Source: Halobaculum rubrum (GTDB taxonomy: Archaea; Halobacteriota; Halobacteria; Halobacteriales; Haloferacaceae). Taken from it: a stretch of DNA of 64,000 nucleotides. Position numbers and translations under genes: made by a program. The notes under the pieces were generated by a model. That model did no database searches, was not told where the DNA came from, and worked only from the letters and a program-made list of their open reading frames with translations. The stretch lies in assembly GCF_019880225.1 (NCBI RefSeq), contig NZ_CP082284.1, positions 2,900,355-2,964,354 on the forward strand, given 5' to 3'. This document shows, piece by piece, positions 9,356-18,060 of this stretch. Every line of letters starts with the position of its first letter. Position 1 is the stretch's first letter.

Positions 9356-9436
9356 GTCCCGCTCGTGGGGTGAGTCGCACAAAAAGATGGCCGGTCGGTG
9401 GGGTTCGGTGTCGGTGCCCGAAAACGCGGCCGGCGC

Positions 9437-10255
9437 TCAGTTCAACATCCGCTGGGCGACGCTCGCCAGCTCGTCGCTCGACGCGTCGCGCAGTCGGTCG
9501 TCGCCGAACTTCAGCCGCAGGCGGGGCCGACCCACGTCGATGGGCACCTTTTCGGTGTCGATGAGCCCGCGGTCCTCGAGGCGGGTCTTGGTGCGCGAGA
9601 ACGTCGCCTTCGAGGCGATACCGACGTCCTCGCCCCACTTGCTGATGTCGTACAGCAGCACGTCGTTTTTCGCGGCGACCAGCAGCGAGATGGTCACCTC
9701 GTCGAGCCCCTCGTCGTCGCCACGGGCGGTCTCGAGGGACTCGAGCACCGCGTCGAAGTCCGCGCGGACCGATTCGCCGATGTCCTCGTCCAGTGTCTCC
9801 CGGACGCGCGAGAGCGCCGGTGTGCGGAGGGTGAACGTCGTCGCGTCCGCCCACTGGTCGCGGTACGTCTCGTAGACGTCGCTGGCGAACGACTCGTCGT
9901 CGGCCGCGAGCGCGGCGACGTATTCGCCCGCCGAGACGACGGCGTACAGCTCGTCCTCGCCGCCGACGAGCGTGTTGTCCGCATCGCCGGCGAGCTCGCG
10001 CAGCGTCATCGACTCGGCGTCGACCAGGTCGGCGGCGTCGCCGGCGACGAGGAAGTCGTCCATCACGTCCTTGAGCATGCGGTCGTCCGCGAGCACGTTC
10101 AGCGTCGGAAGGTCGTCGCCGTAGTCCGATCCCGCGTCGACGAGCGACTCGATCAGCGCCGCGTTCGGGTCGACGATCACCAGCTCGTCCGCCGATCGAT
10201 CGAAGAGCGTCCGGAGGACATCGTCCACCGACTGTTCGAATACGTTCGTGGCCAT
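9437..10255 (-). CDS. tbsP: TbsP-like haloarchaeal transcription regulator
   Basis: 272 residues from MATNVFEQSVDDVL. The N-terminal two thirds form an acidic alpha/beta sensor-like region; the C-terminal 80 residues carry a winged helix (KWGEDVGIASKATFSRTKTRLEDRGLIDTEKV). Sequence and position next to glyA and folD resemble Haloferax volcanii TbsP, which acts with TrmB in control of glycolysis and gluconeogenesis genes; the name is by resemblance. The start at 10255 is preceded by a TATA box 30 nt upstream, while a short upstream extension of the frame lacks such support. It is divergent from glyA. Confidence 0.7.
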   Translation of the reverse strand: MATNVFEQSVDDVLRTLFDRSADELVIVDPNAALIESLVDAGSDYGDDLPTLNVLADDRMLKDVMDDFLVAGDAADLVDAESMTLRELAGDADNTLVGGEDELYAVVSAGEYVAALAADDESFASDVYETYRDQWADATTFTLRTPALSRVRETLDEDIGESVRADFDAVLESLETARGDDEGLDEVTISLLVAAKNDVLLYDISKWGEDVGIASKATFSRTKTRLEDRGLIDTEKVPIDVGRPRLRLKFGDDRLRDASSDELASVAQRMLN

Positions 10256-10281
10256 AACTACGTACACCATCGCCAGTTGAA

Positions 10282-10289
10282 TATTTAAT
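10282..10289 (-). promoter_or_regulatory. TATA box of tbsP
   Basis: On the minus strand the stretch reads ATTAAATA, centred about 30 nt before the ATG at 10255, suggesting a leaderless or nearly leaderless message. Confidence 0.55.
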
Positions 10290-10679
10290 ACTAACGGGAA
10301 ATCAAAGGAATCAAGCGCTCTACTGGGAGAATACGAGCTCTCGTCGGTCGGAGAAAAATCACCCTGCGTGCTGATATCACCCGTACTCGACGCTTCGGTA
10401 TGCGTCGTTCGTTCCGTGTGCGAACGGGGGGATCGGCTCCGATGAGGCCGGTCACCGACACCCGCGGCTCGCGTCGGGTGGGGCGACAGTTCTGGGACCC
10501 GTTGCGACGTTGTTCCTCATCGTGGACGCAGCTGTCGCCGGCGAGGTCGAAACCCGACTCCACCGGGGTCGGTGACGTGGCTTCGAGTCCCTGACGAGCG
10601 CGGCCGATCAGCCGGGCGTGCCGCGATCTCGCTACGCGATCGCCCGTCCGGGTCGCCGGCCGCGCGCGAGTACGGATGG

Positions 10680-10686
10680 CTTTTTG
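10680..10686 (+). promoter_or_regulatory. TATA-like element of glyA
   Basis: CTTTTTG centred 27 nt before the ATG at 10710; the spacing is that of a leaderless haloarchaeal promoter. Confidence 0.4.
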
Positions 10687-10709
10687 TCGCCGCTCGCCGG
10701 ACCTATAGT

Positions 10710-11957
10710 ATGGAGTATCCCGAGGTACGCGAGACCGATCCGGCCGTCGCCGACGCCCTCGAGGGCGAGGTCCGCCGACAGCAGGACACGCTGGCGATGA
10801 TCGCCTCCGAGAACCACGTCTCCGAGGCCGTCCTGGAGGCGCAGGGGAGCGCCCTCACGAACAAGTACGCGGAGGGCTACCCCGGCAAGCGCTACTACGC
10901 CGGCTGCGAGTTCGCCGACGACGTCGAGGAGCTCGCCATCGAGCGCGCCACGGAGCTGTGGGGCGCCGAACACGTCAACGTCCAACCCCACTCGGGCACG
11001 CAGGCCAACATGGCCGTCTACCTCGCGACGCTGGACCCGGGCGACAAGATCCTCTCGCTCGAACTCGAACACGGGGGCCACCTCAGCCACGGCCACCCGG
11101 CGAACTTCACCGGCCAGCTGTTCGAGGTGGAACAGTACGGCGTCGACACCGAGACGGGCTACATCGACTACGAGGCGCTGGAAGCGCAGGCCGAGGAGTT
11201 CGACCCGGACATCGTCGTCTCGGGCTACTCGGCGTACCCGCGGGAGGTCGAGTGGGAGCGGATCCAGGCGGTCGCGGACGACGTCGACGCCTACCACCTC
11301 GCGGACATCGCGCACATCACCGGGCTCGTCGCCGCGGGCGTCCACGACTCGCCCGTCGGCGTCGCCGACTTCGTCACCGGCTCCACCCACAAGACGATCC
11401 GCGCGGGCCGCGGCGGCATCGTCATGTGCGACGAGGAGCACGCGGACGACGTCGACGCGGCGGTGTTCCCCGGCGGGCAGGGCGGTCCCCTGATGCACAA
11501 CATCGCGGGTAAGGCCGTCGGCTTCGGCGAGGCGCTGGAGCCCGAGTTCGACGAGTACGCACAGCAGGTCGTCGACAACGCCGAGGCGCTGGCCGACTCG
11601 TTCGCCGACAACGGTCTCGAGATCGTCTCCGGCGGCACGGACACCCACCTCGTGCTCGTCGATCTCCGCGAGTCCCACCCCGACACCTCCGGCGGCGACG
11701 CCGAGGAAGCGCTCGCCGACGCCGGCATCGTCCTCAACGCGAACACCGTCCCCGGCGAGACGCGCTCGCCGTTCGACCCCTCCGGCATCCGCGCCGGGAC
11801 GCCCGCGCTCACCACCCGCGGCTTCGACGAGGCCGACTGCCGCGAGGTCGGCGACCTCATCCACCGCGTCGTCGACAACGTCGAGGACGAGTCGGTCATC
11901 GCCGAGGTCCGCGAGCGCGTCGACGAACTGACCGACGCGTACCCGCTGTACGAGTAA
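10710..11957 (+). CDS. glyA: Serine hydroxymethyltransferase
   Basis: 415 residues starting MEYPEVRETDPAVADALEGE. PLP lysine in GSTHKTIRAGRGGIV; folate/substrate segments NKYAEGYPGKRYYAG and SGTQANMAVYL are intact. It interconverts serine and glycine with transfer of a one-carbon unit to a pterin carrier. The frame is open upstream, but the family N terminus and the TATA spacing fix the start. folD follows 120 bp downstream on the same strand, so the pair supplies and oxidises methylene-folate. Confidence 0.96.
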   Translation: MEYPEVRETDPAVADALEGEVRRQQDTLAMIASENHVSEAVLEAQGSALTNKYAEGYPGKRYYAGCEFADDVEELAIERATELWGAEHVNVQPHSGTQANMAVYLATLDPGDKILSLELEHGGHLSHGHPANFTGQLFEVEQYGVDTETGYIDYEALEAQAEEFDPDIVVSGYSAYPREVEWERIQAVADDVDAYHLADIAHITGLVAAGVHDSPVGVADFVTGSTHKTIRAGRGGIVMCDEEHADDVDAAVFPGGQGGPLMHNIAGKAVGFGEALEPEFDEYAQQVVDNAEALADSFADNGLEIVSGGTDTHLVLVDLRESHPDTSGGDAEEALADAGIVLNANTVPGETRSPFDPSGIRAGTPALTTRGFDEADCREVGDLIHRVVDNVEDESVIAEVRERVDELTDAYPLYE

Positions 11958-12047
11958 GCGCTCGATCGAGGACGAGCGTCCCGGTGAGTCCCACGTACGT
12001 GCATATTCTCGTCTGAAAGGGGCGGTCGGTATGCACGAACCCGAGGA

Positions 12048-12053
12048 TTCTTA
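12048..12053 (+). promoter_or_regulatory. TATA-like element of folD
   Basis: ATTCTTA-type box centred 27 nt before the ATG at 12078; suggests folD has its own leaderless promoter in addition to any read-through from glyA. Confidence 0.4.
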
Positions 12054-12077
12054 CCCGTCGCCGCCGCTCCATCGACC

Positions 12078-12962
12078 ATGACCGACATCGACGGGAACGC
12101 CGTCGCCGCCGAGATCCGAGCCGGCGTCGCCGACTGCGTGGAGACGCTGCAAGCGGAGGGCGTCGACCCCGCGCTCGCGACCGTGCTGATGAGCGACGAC
12201 CCCGCCAGCGAGACGTACGTCTCGATGAAGCAGAACGACTGCGAGGAGGTGGGGATGCGCGGGATCCACGTCGACGTTGACGACGACGCGCCCGCCGAGG
12301 AGCTGTACGACACCGTCGAGGAGCTGAACGCCGACGACGAGGTCCACGGCATCCTCGTCCAGATGCCCGTCGTCGATCAGGTCGACACCCGACGCGTCCT
12401 GCGCTCGGTCGACCCCGCGAAGGACGTGGACGGCTTCCACCCGGAGAACGTGGGTCGCCTCGTCGCCGGCAACCCGCGGTTCAAGCCCTGTACGCCCCAC
12501 GGCATCCAGCGACTGCTCGCGTCGGCGGACGTTGACCCCGAAGGGAAGGAGGCGGTCGTGGTCGGGCGCTCGGACATCGTCGGCAAGCCGATGGCGAACC
12601 TCCTCTTCGGCCGCGGCGAGGGCGGCAACGCCACGACCACGGTGTGTCACTCGCGAACCGAGGACCTCGCCAGCCACACCCGCCGGGCGGACATCGTCGT
12701 CGCCGCCGCCGGCATCCCGGAGTTCATCACCGCAGACATGGTGAGCGAGGGCGCGACCGTCATCGACGTGGGGATCAACCGCGTCGAGCGCGACGGCGAG
12801 TCGACGCTCGTCGGCGACGTGGCCTACGACGAGGTGCGCGAAAAGGCGAGCGCGATCACACCCGTCCCCGGTGGTGTCGGCCCGATGACGCGCGCAATGC
12901 TGCTGTACAACACGGTGACGGCCGCGAGCGAGCAGCACGGCGTCGAGATCGAGCTTCCCTGA
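12078..12962 (+). CDS. folD: FolD: methylene-THF dehydrogenase/cyclohydrolase
   Basis: 294 residues. Conserved elements include SETYVSMKQNDCEEVG (catalytic Lys in YVxxK), KPCTPHGIQRLL, the NADP-binding VVVGRSDIVGKPMANLL, and the signature PVPGGVGPMTRAML near the C terminus. It converts 5,10-methylene- to 10-formyl-tetrahydrofolate with NADP reduction. The neighbour glyA makes its substrate. Complete, with normal length for the family. Confidence 0.96.
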   Translation: MTDIDGNAVAAEIRAGVADCVETLQAEGVDPALATVLMSDDPASETYVSMKQNDCEEVGMRGIHVDVDDDAPAEELYDTVEELNADDEVHGILVQMPVVDQVDTRRVLRSVDPAKDVDGFHPENVGRLVAGNPRFKPCTPHGIQRLLASADVDPEGKEAVVVGRSDIVGKPMANLLFGRGEGGNATTTVCHSRTEDLASHTRRADIVVAAAGIPEFITADMVSEGATVIDVGINRVERDGESTLVGDVAYDEVREKASAITPVPGGVGPMTRAMLLYNTVTAASEQHGVEIELP

Positions 12963-13023
12963 GCGGGGCGCCGACGCGACTCGTTTTCACCGTTCCCGTC
13001 CACCCCCAGCCCCCGGCAACCGA

Positions 13024-13029
13024 TTTATT
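13024..13029 (+). promoter_or_regulatory. TATA box of esterase gene
   Basis: TTTATT centred about 27 nt before the ATG at 13054, consistent with a leaderless transcript. Confidence 0.5.
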
Positions 13030-13053
13030 CTCCGTCACTTGGTACCGTTTTGC

Positions 13054-14016
13054 ATGGACAGAGACGCGGACCTCGACCCCGAGGCGAGGGAGCTGTTGGA
13101 GACGATGGACGACGCAGACGTCCCGGATCTGCACGACCTCTCCCCGCTGGAGGCCCGGGAGTTCTTCTCCGACTGGCGCGGCGAGCCGACGGACGTCCCG
13201 GAACTGGCGACGGTCGCGGACCGCACAGTCCCCGGGTACGGCGAGGGACCGGAGGTCCCGATCAGGGTGTACACGCCCGAGTGCGAGGGGCCGTTCCCGG
13301 TGCTCGTCTACTTCCACGGCGGCGGCTGGGTGATCGGCTCGCTCGACACGGTCGACGGGATCTGCCGGGTGCTCGCCGACGAGGCGGACTGCGTCGTCGT
13401 CTCGGTCGACTACCGGCTCGCTCCGGAGCACCAGTTCCCCGCGGGGTTGGAGGACGCGATCGCGGCGACCGAGTGGGTCGCGGACGACCCCGAGTCGGTT
13501 GACGGGGACGATCGACTCGCCGTCGGCGGCGACAGCGCGGGCGGCAACTTCGCCGCGGCGGTCGCCCTGTACGCCCGCGAGACGGGCGGCCCGGCCATCG
13601 ACCACCAGACGCTCCTCTATCCGGTCGTGGACCCGGCCGGCGACTGGCCGTCCTACGAGGAGAACGGCGAGGGCTACTACCTCGAACGGGCGGACATCGA
13701 CTACTTCCGGCGGCACTACTGGCGGAGCGACCTCGAACTCGCGAACCCGTACGCGTGTCCGTTGGCGGCGTGCAGCCACGCCGAGCTCCCGTCGGCGACG
13801 GTCGTCACCTGTGGGTTCGACCCGCTGCGCGACGAGGGGGTCGCCTACGCCGAGACGCTCGCGGACGCCGGCGTCCCAGTCGACCACCTCCACTACCCGT
13901 CGCTGATCCACGGCGTCGCCGGGATGCTCGGCGATCTCGGGGTGAGCGCGGCTCGCGAGGTACTGGCTGACACGGCCGCGGCGCTTCGGGAGGGGTTCGC
14001 GGAGAGCGACGGGTGA
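13054..14016 (+). CDS. HSL-family alpha/beta-hydrolase esterase
   Basis: 320 residues from MDRDADLDPEARE. Oxyanion-hole motif HGGGW at 88-92 and nucleophile elbow GDSAGG with Ser161 define the hormone-sensitive-lipase (Abhydrolase_3) class; the acid and base are likely the Asp in CGFDPLRDEG and the His in SLIHGVAG. These are cytosolic carboxylesterases for short or medium acyl esters. The start was chosen by TATA spacing; the in-frame ATG five codons upstream overlaps the region expected to precede transcription. Confidence 0.9.
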   Translation: MDRDADLDPEARELLETMDDADVPDLHDLSPLEAREFFSDWRGEPTDVPELATVADRTVPGYGEGPEVPIRVYTPECEGPFPVLVYFHGGGWVIGSLDTVDGICRVLADEADCVVVSVDYRLAPEHQFPAGLEDAIAATEWVADDPESVDGDDRLAVGGDSAGGNFAAAVALYARETGGPAIDHQTLLYPVVDPAGDWPSYEENGEGYYLERADIDYFRRHYWRSDLELANPYACPLAACSHAELPSATVVTCGFDPLRDEGVAYAETLADAGVPVDHLHYPSLIHGVAGMLGDLGVSAAREVLADTAAALREGFAESDG

Positions 14017-14044
14017 GGCGAGCGGTCGGCCCCGCAGTGTGGCC

Positions 14045-14818
14045 TCACTCGGTGTCGTCGAGGCGTTCCCGGGCGCTCGCCAGCGCCTCCATGTCGCCGG
14101 CGATGAGGTATCGACCCAACTCGACGGCCGCATCGACGAGCGCGTCCGCCTCCGCGGGTGTCACGTCGCCGTCCAGCGCGTCGATCCGTTTCGCGCGGTC
14201 GCGGATCGCGCCGAGCGTCCGACTCGCCTCCGGGTCCGTGTGGTCGTCGAGGTATTTCGCCACGTCCGTGCGATACTCGAGCACCGCCTCGGCCGCGGCG
14301 AGGCCGCGCGCCTCGTGCATCCGCGGCGGCACCTCGCTCGCGCTCGGTCGCTCGCCCGTGCCGGTCGCGCGCAGGAGGGCCGTGACGTACCACTCCTCGT
14401 CGTCGGTGACGCCCGCTGTGGCTCCCTCGGGCCCGCGATCGCCCATGGTCGCGTCCGCTCGGCCGCCGCCGGGACCGGCGAGGCGACCGTACACGTCGGC
14501 CGCGTGGCGCAACTCGGCGGCCGCGAGGTACGCGTCGTCGAGCGGCGCGAGGTCGCCGCCGCGGATGAACCCCCGCTTGCGGAGGTACGCCCGGCACTCC
14601 GATTTGATCTCGTCGACGAGGTCCGCGAGCGGAGTGTCATCGAGCGTGGCCAACACGGCGGTGAGATCCAACTCCGCCGGCGCGTCGGTGTGCCTGCGGC
14701 GCTCGCCGGTACCCACGCTCCGGAGGCTTCCGCAGTCCGGACACGCGACGCTCCCCGTCTCGAAGTACGACCAGCGGGTTCCGCACTCCGTGCACTCGCG
14801 ATCGCCCCGGACGTCCAT
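14045..14818 (-). CDS. Zinc-ribbon hypothetical protein (DUF7117-like)
   Basis: 257 residues from MDVRGDRECTECGTRWSYF. The N terminus is a zinc ribbon with two CxxC pairs (CTECG, ACPDCG), of the TFIIB-like type; the rest is mostly helical and acidic (VLATLDDTPLADLVDEIKSECRAYLRKRG, then AAELRHAADVYGRL). It resembles a haloarchaea-restricted conserved family with no known function. It is convergent with the esterase gene and divergent from the VOC gene. A longer upstream frame exists but the zinc ribbon normally lies at the N terminus. Confidence 0.75.
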   Translation of the reverse strand: MDVRGDRECTECGTRWSYFETGSVACPDCGSLRSVGTGERRRHTDAPAELDLTAVLATLDDTPLADLVDEIKSECRAYLRKRGFIRGGDLAPLDDAYLAAAELRHAADVYGRLAGPGGGRADATMGDRGPEGATAGVTDDEEWYVTALLRATGTGERPSASEVPPRMHEARGLAAAEAVLEYRTDVAKYLDDHTDPEASRTLGAIRDRAKRIDALDGDVTPAEADALVDAAVELGRYLIAGDMEALASARERLDDTE

Positions 14819-14987
14819 ACCCGCACGTACCGTCGGTACGGGGAAAAACGCCTCGTCGTCGCGGAGGTGTGTAGCCGAGGCGACGTGCACGCCGTCACAG
14901 CGACGGAGTGGGACCGTCGTCGCCGGCTTCCGGGAACACCCAAGGCCCGCCGGAACTGTCTTGTTCACGGGGGGTAACGCAGGGCCC

Positions 14988-15395
14988 GTGACACCGAACT
15001 CGTTCTTTCACGTGGCGCTGAAGGCCGACGACGTCGACGCGACTGCGGCGTTCTACGAGGCGGCGTTCGACGGGACCGTCATCGAGCGGGGCCACGCCGA
15101 CGACGGCGAGGGCGCGACCGCGGTCGAACACGTCGCCCTCGAGGTGGCCGACAAGCGCGTGTACGTCTTCGACCGGGCGCCGTACGAGGCGACCGGCGAC
15201 GTGGAGTCGATGCCGAACGGGCTGCTCCACTTCGGGTTCGTCGTCGACGACGTCGACGCCGCCCGCGGGGCGATCGACGCCGGAGCCGACGGCGTCGACT
15301 GGGTGATGGGCCCCGAGCGCTTCGGCGACCTCCGGATCGCGTTCCTCGTGGACCCGGCCGGCACCATCGTCGAACTCATCGAGCACGTGTCGTGA
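14988..15395 (+). CDS. VOC-superfamily (glyoxalase/dioxygenase-fold) protein
   Basis: 135 residues from a GTG start (TPNSFFHVALKADDVDATAAFYEAAF). Two beta-alpha-beta-beta-beta units are recognisable: HVALKADDVDATAAFY and LHFGFVVDDVDAARGAI, with a final glutamate in GTIVELIEHVS as typical metal ligand. VOC proteins include glyoxalases, dioxygenases and resistance proteins; the substrate cannot be told. The start is uncertain because the frame is open far upstream through the divergent zinc-ribbon gene. Confidence 0.8.
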   Translation: MTPNSFFHVALKADDVDATAAFYEAAFDGTVIERGHADDGEGATAVEHVALEVADKRVYVFDRAPYEATGDVESMPNGLLHFGFVVDDVDAARGAIDAGADGVDWVMGPERFGDLRIAFLVDPAGTIVELIEHVS

Positions 15396-15521
15396 GCGGC
15401 CCTCCACCGGTTCACGCGGGGGACTGGTAACGAATCTCCGACGGCGTCCATCCTTCCAGTTGCCCTCTCGTCAAATGGCACCCCGGCACGCTTTTGCCGT
15501 CGCCGCCGCAGGTGCCACCGA

Positions 15522-16472
15522 ATGACGTTCTCCATCGCAGCGCGCGACCCCGAGACGGACGCGGTCGGGGTCGCGGTCCAGTCGAAGTTCGTCTCGGTCG
15601 GCGCCGTCGTTCCGTTCGTCTCCGCGGACGCCGGCGCGGTCGCCACGCAGAGCTTCGCCAACGTCGCGTACGGGCCGAACGGGCTCGATCTCCTCCGGGA
15701 GGGCCACACCGCAACCGACGTGATCGAGCAGCTCACCGACGCCGATGACGAGGCCCCACAGCGACAGGTCGGCGTCGTCGGACTCGACGGCGAGCCGGCG
15801 GCGTTCACCGGCGAGGAGTGTTTCGAGACCGCGGGCGACCGGCAAGGAGAGCACTACACGGTTCAGGGGAACGTCCTCGAGAACGAGGCGACGATCGACG
15901 CGATGGCCGAGGCGTTCGAGGTGACCGAGGGAGGACTCCCGGAGCGACTCATCGAGGCGCTGCACGCCGGCAACGACGCCGGCGGCGACTCCCGCGGCGA
16001 GCAGTCGGCCGCCCTGTACGTCGCCAAGCCGGAGGGCGGCTACGACGGGCGCAACGACCGCTGGGTCGACGTTCGCGTCGACGACCACGAGCACCCCATC
16101 GACGAACTGGAGCGGGTGTTCAAGCTGTACGACGTGACGTTGCTCGCTCGCGAGGAGCCCGACGACCCCGCCCAGCTGTCCGGCGATGCGGCGCTGGCGG
16201 TGTCGGGAACGCTCGCGGAGCTTGAGTTGCTCGATGCCGAGCCGACCGACTCGTTCGGCGAGGCCGAGCGCGCCGCCCTCGAGGACTTCCGCGGTATGAA
16301 CAACTTCGAGAACCACTCGCTGACGGTCATCGAGGACGCGCTCGCGCGGGGGTGGGAGGAAGCGGCCGCGGACGGCGCCGAGGCCACCGTGGTCGCCGGT
16401 GGCGACGAGGACGGCGAATCGCGGATGGTCGACGCGATCTGGCACGGACTCCAGCGCTACGACCGGCTGTAG
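15522..16472 (+). CDS. DUF1028 family Ntn-hydrolase-like protein
   Basis: 316 residues, starting MTFSIAARDPETDAVGVAVQSKFVSVG, the typical N terminus of DUF1028. The core (VGVVGLDGEPAAFTGEECFETAGDRQG and NVLENEATIDAMAEAF, then RGEQSAALYVAKPEGGYDG) fits the family, which adopts an Ntn-hydrolase fold; the enzymatic activity is not established. About 90 C-terminal residues beyond the core are acidic and helical. A small membrane protein follows after five bases. Confidence 0.85.
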   Translation: MTFSIAARDPETDAVGVAVQSKFVSVGAVVPFVSADAGAVATQSFANVAYGPNGLDLLREGHTATDVIEQLTDADDEAPQRQVGVVGLDGEPAAFTGEECFETAGDRQGEHYTVQGNVLENEATIDAMAEAFEVTEGGLPERLIEALHAGNDAGGDSRGEQSAALYVAKPEGGYDGRNDRWVDVRVDDHEHPIDELERVFKLYDVTLLAREEPDDPAQLSGDAALAVSGTLAELELLDAEPTDSFGEAERAALEDFRGMNNFENHSLTVIEDALARGWEEAAADGAEATVVAGGDEDGESRMVDAIWHGLQRYDRL

Positions 16473-16477
16473 CCCCC

Positions 16478-16879
16478 GTGTCCGCCCCTGCTTTCGTCGC
16501 TGTCGCCCCCGCCGCGTTTCGCCTCGCGGCCGTCGATCCAACCGCTATCGTCCCGGTCGCGCAGCTTCCGGCGTTCCAGCTGCTCACCGTCGTGCTCGCG
16601 TTCGTCGGCGCCGGCGTCGCGCTCGCGGCCGGAGTCGGTCTCGTTGCCGTCTACGTTCGCCTCGGCGACGACGTTGATACGGCAGTCACGCGGCGGGCGT
16701 TCGGGCTGTGGGCCGCGGGTGCGCTCCTCCTCGCCGCGGGCACCCCGGCCGTGTTCCGCGCGTCGCTGTCGACAGCGCCGACGCTGCGCGCGCTCGCGCT
16801 CGTCGGCGTCACGGTCGGCGCGCTCGCCGTCGGCGCCGCGCCGATGTACCTCCTGCGGGCGACGCTGACGGACCTGTGA
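16478..16879 (+). CDS. Small hydrophobic membrane protein, unknown
   Basis: 133 residues from a GTG five bases after the DUF1028 stop. Three to four hydrophobic helices: LPAFQLLTVVLAFVGAG, AFGLWAAGALLLAAGTPAVF, TLRALALVGVTVGALAVGAA. No family recognised. Codon-position GC bias and close spacing to the preceding gene support coding, but the start is uncertain and there is no functional clue. Confidence 0.55.
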   Translation: MSAPAFVAVAPAAFRLAAVDPTAIVPVAQLPAFQLLTVVLAFVGAGVALAAGVGLVAVYVRLGDDVDTAVTRRAFGLWAAGALLLAAGTPAVFRASLSTAPTLRALALVGVTVGALAVGAAPMYLLRATLTDL

Positions 16880-16939
16880 GGCGGCCGATCCCGCCGTTGG
16901 GTGGACAGTGCGACCGGCGCGGGCTCCGTCTGTCGTGGT

Positions 16940-17440
16940 CTACTCCGAGCGCGAACGCTGCCCGCGCTCGCGGACCAGCTTGTCGATGATGGTCCCCGTC
17001 GAGAGGAGTTCCCCCTCGTAGCGCGGCTCGCGGGCGGTCGCGCGAGTCACCTCGGCGTCGATTCCCTCGGCGGCGAGCGCGGCGGCGACCCCGTCCTCGT
17101 CGTGATGCTGGTCGAACCCGAGGACGATCACGTCCGGTCCGATCTCGCGGACGGGGACGAAGAAGTCCTCGGGGTGCCCGAGGTGCGCCTCGTCGACGAC
17201 CTCGAGCGCGTCGATCATGTCCCGGCGCTGCCGGTCCGGACACACGGGCTTCGACTTGTGCGTAACGTTGTCACGGCGGGCCACGATGACGTGGAGTTCG
17301 TCGCCGCGGGCGGCCGCGTCCTCCAGGTAGTGGAGGTGGCCGGGGTGGAGGATGTCGAAGGTGCCCTGCGCGAGCGCGATTCGCGGGGAGTCGGCGTCGC
17401 TCCCGGCGTCGCCACGGCTCCCGTCGGTTTCCTCACTCAT
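16940..17440 (-). CDS. ribL: RibL: archaeal FAD synthase
   Basis: 166 residues. Nucleotidyltransferase signature [14 protein letters not shown] with HPGH, plus [12 protein letters not shown] and the C-terminal [12 protein letters not shown], equivalent to the ISSTxI motif of the glycerol-3-phosphate cytidylyltransferase-like superfamily. Archaeal RibL adenylates FMN to FAD. The first 20 residues are an acidic tail. It overlaps the stop of the upstream JAMM gene by eight bases, so the two are co-transcribed. Confidence 0.9.
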   Translation of the reverse strand: MSEETDGSRGDAGSDADSPRIALAQGTFDILHPGHLHYLEDAAARGDELHVIVARRDNVTHKSKPVCPDRQRRDMIDALEVVDEAHLGHPEDFFVPVREIGPDVIVLGFDQHHDEDGVAAALAAEGIDAEVTRATAREPRYEGELLSTGTIIDKLVRERGQRSRSE

Positions 17441-17921
17441 CGTACAGCTCCGCGTCGATGTCGGTCTGGTCGAAGTCGAAGAACGCCTCGTCCTCCGGCA
17501 GCGCCACGTCGATCACGTCGAGATCACGAGGGTCGCCGTCCGAATCGAACGCTTGCCAGCAGTCACGGTCGTAGGGCGCCCCGATGATGACGTGCACCTC
17601 GCCGGCGTGGAACGTCGCCAGATCCGCGTCGGACGGTCGGAGGACGCCGTTCGGGTGAGAGTGGACCGAGCCGACCGCCCGCGAGGAGTTGGGCTTCATG
17701 TGCTCGCGGACGGTCGCCGACTCCGGCGTCGACGTGGTTCCGGGGATCACGAGCACGTCGGTTATCACCTGCCCCTTCCGGTCGAGCCCCAGATCGCGCG
17801 CGTCTGTCGCTCGGAGAAAGCCCATGTACTCGTTCGGGTGGGTGTCCCGGGAGGCCTCCAACGCGAACGTGAGGGTGTCGGCCGCGATGCCGAGCAGTTC
17901 GCTCGACCGGAACAGTCGCAT
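17433..17921 (-). CDS. JAMM/MPN+ metalloprotease (desampylase-like)
   Basis: 162 residues from [17 protein letters not shown]. The JAMM zinc site is complete: Glu31 (EYMGF), His87 and His89 in HSHPNG, Ser97 and Asp100 in SDAD. In haloarchaea such enzymes cleave isopeptide bonds to ubiquitin-like SAMP proteins or process related substrates; which of the JAMM paralogues this is cannot be proved here. It is followed by ribL on the same strand and faces the RecJ-like gene, an order that I recall as conserved in Haloferax. Confidence 0.88.
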   Translation of the reverse strand: MRLFRSSELLGIAADTLTFALEASRDTHPNEYMGFLRATDARDLGLDRKGQVITDVLVIPGTTSTPESATVREHMKPNSSRAVGSVHSHPNGVLRPSDADLATFHAGEVHVIIGAPYDRDCWQAFDSDGDPRDLDVIDVALPEDEAFFDFDQTDIDAELYDE

Positions 17922-18030
17922 TGGCGGAACTCGGGTCGGGCGCCAACTAAGGGTGTCGATACCCCCACCGACAGGGTCGTCAGCGGCCGGTCGTCGACCG
18001 GTCGTTCGCCGCCGGAGCGATACTACAACC

Positions 18031-18037
18031 CTTAACA
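18031..18037 (+). promoter_or_regulatory. TATA-like element of RecJ-like gene
   Basis: CTTAACA centred 27 nt before the ATG at 18061, supporting that start and a leaderless transcript. Confidence 0.5.
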
Positions 18038-18060
18038 CCCGCCGTCACCCATCGTTCGAT

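Larger units (their letters stand above)
10256..10709. other. 454-bp divergent intergenic region tbsP/glyA
   Basis: No convincing gene. It holds the tbsP TATA box at the left end and the glyA box at the right end. The left 100 bp are AT-richer than the surroundings. A 90-codon minus-strand frame (10291-10563) has arginine-rich, non-haloarchaeal composition and is not credible. No tRNA or stable RNA was recognised. Confidence 0.5.

Noticed and set aside
10291..10563. 90-codon minus-strand frame between tbsP and glyA
   Set aside because: Basic, Arg-rich composition unlike haloarchaeal proteins, no promoter at its start and no recognised family.
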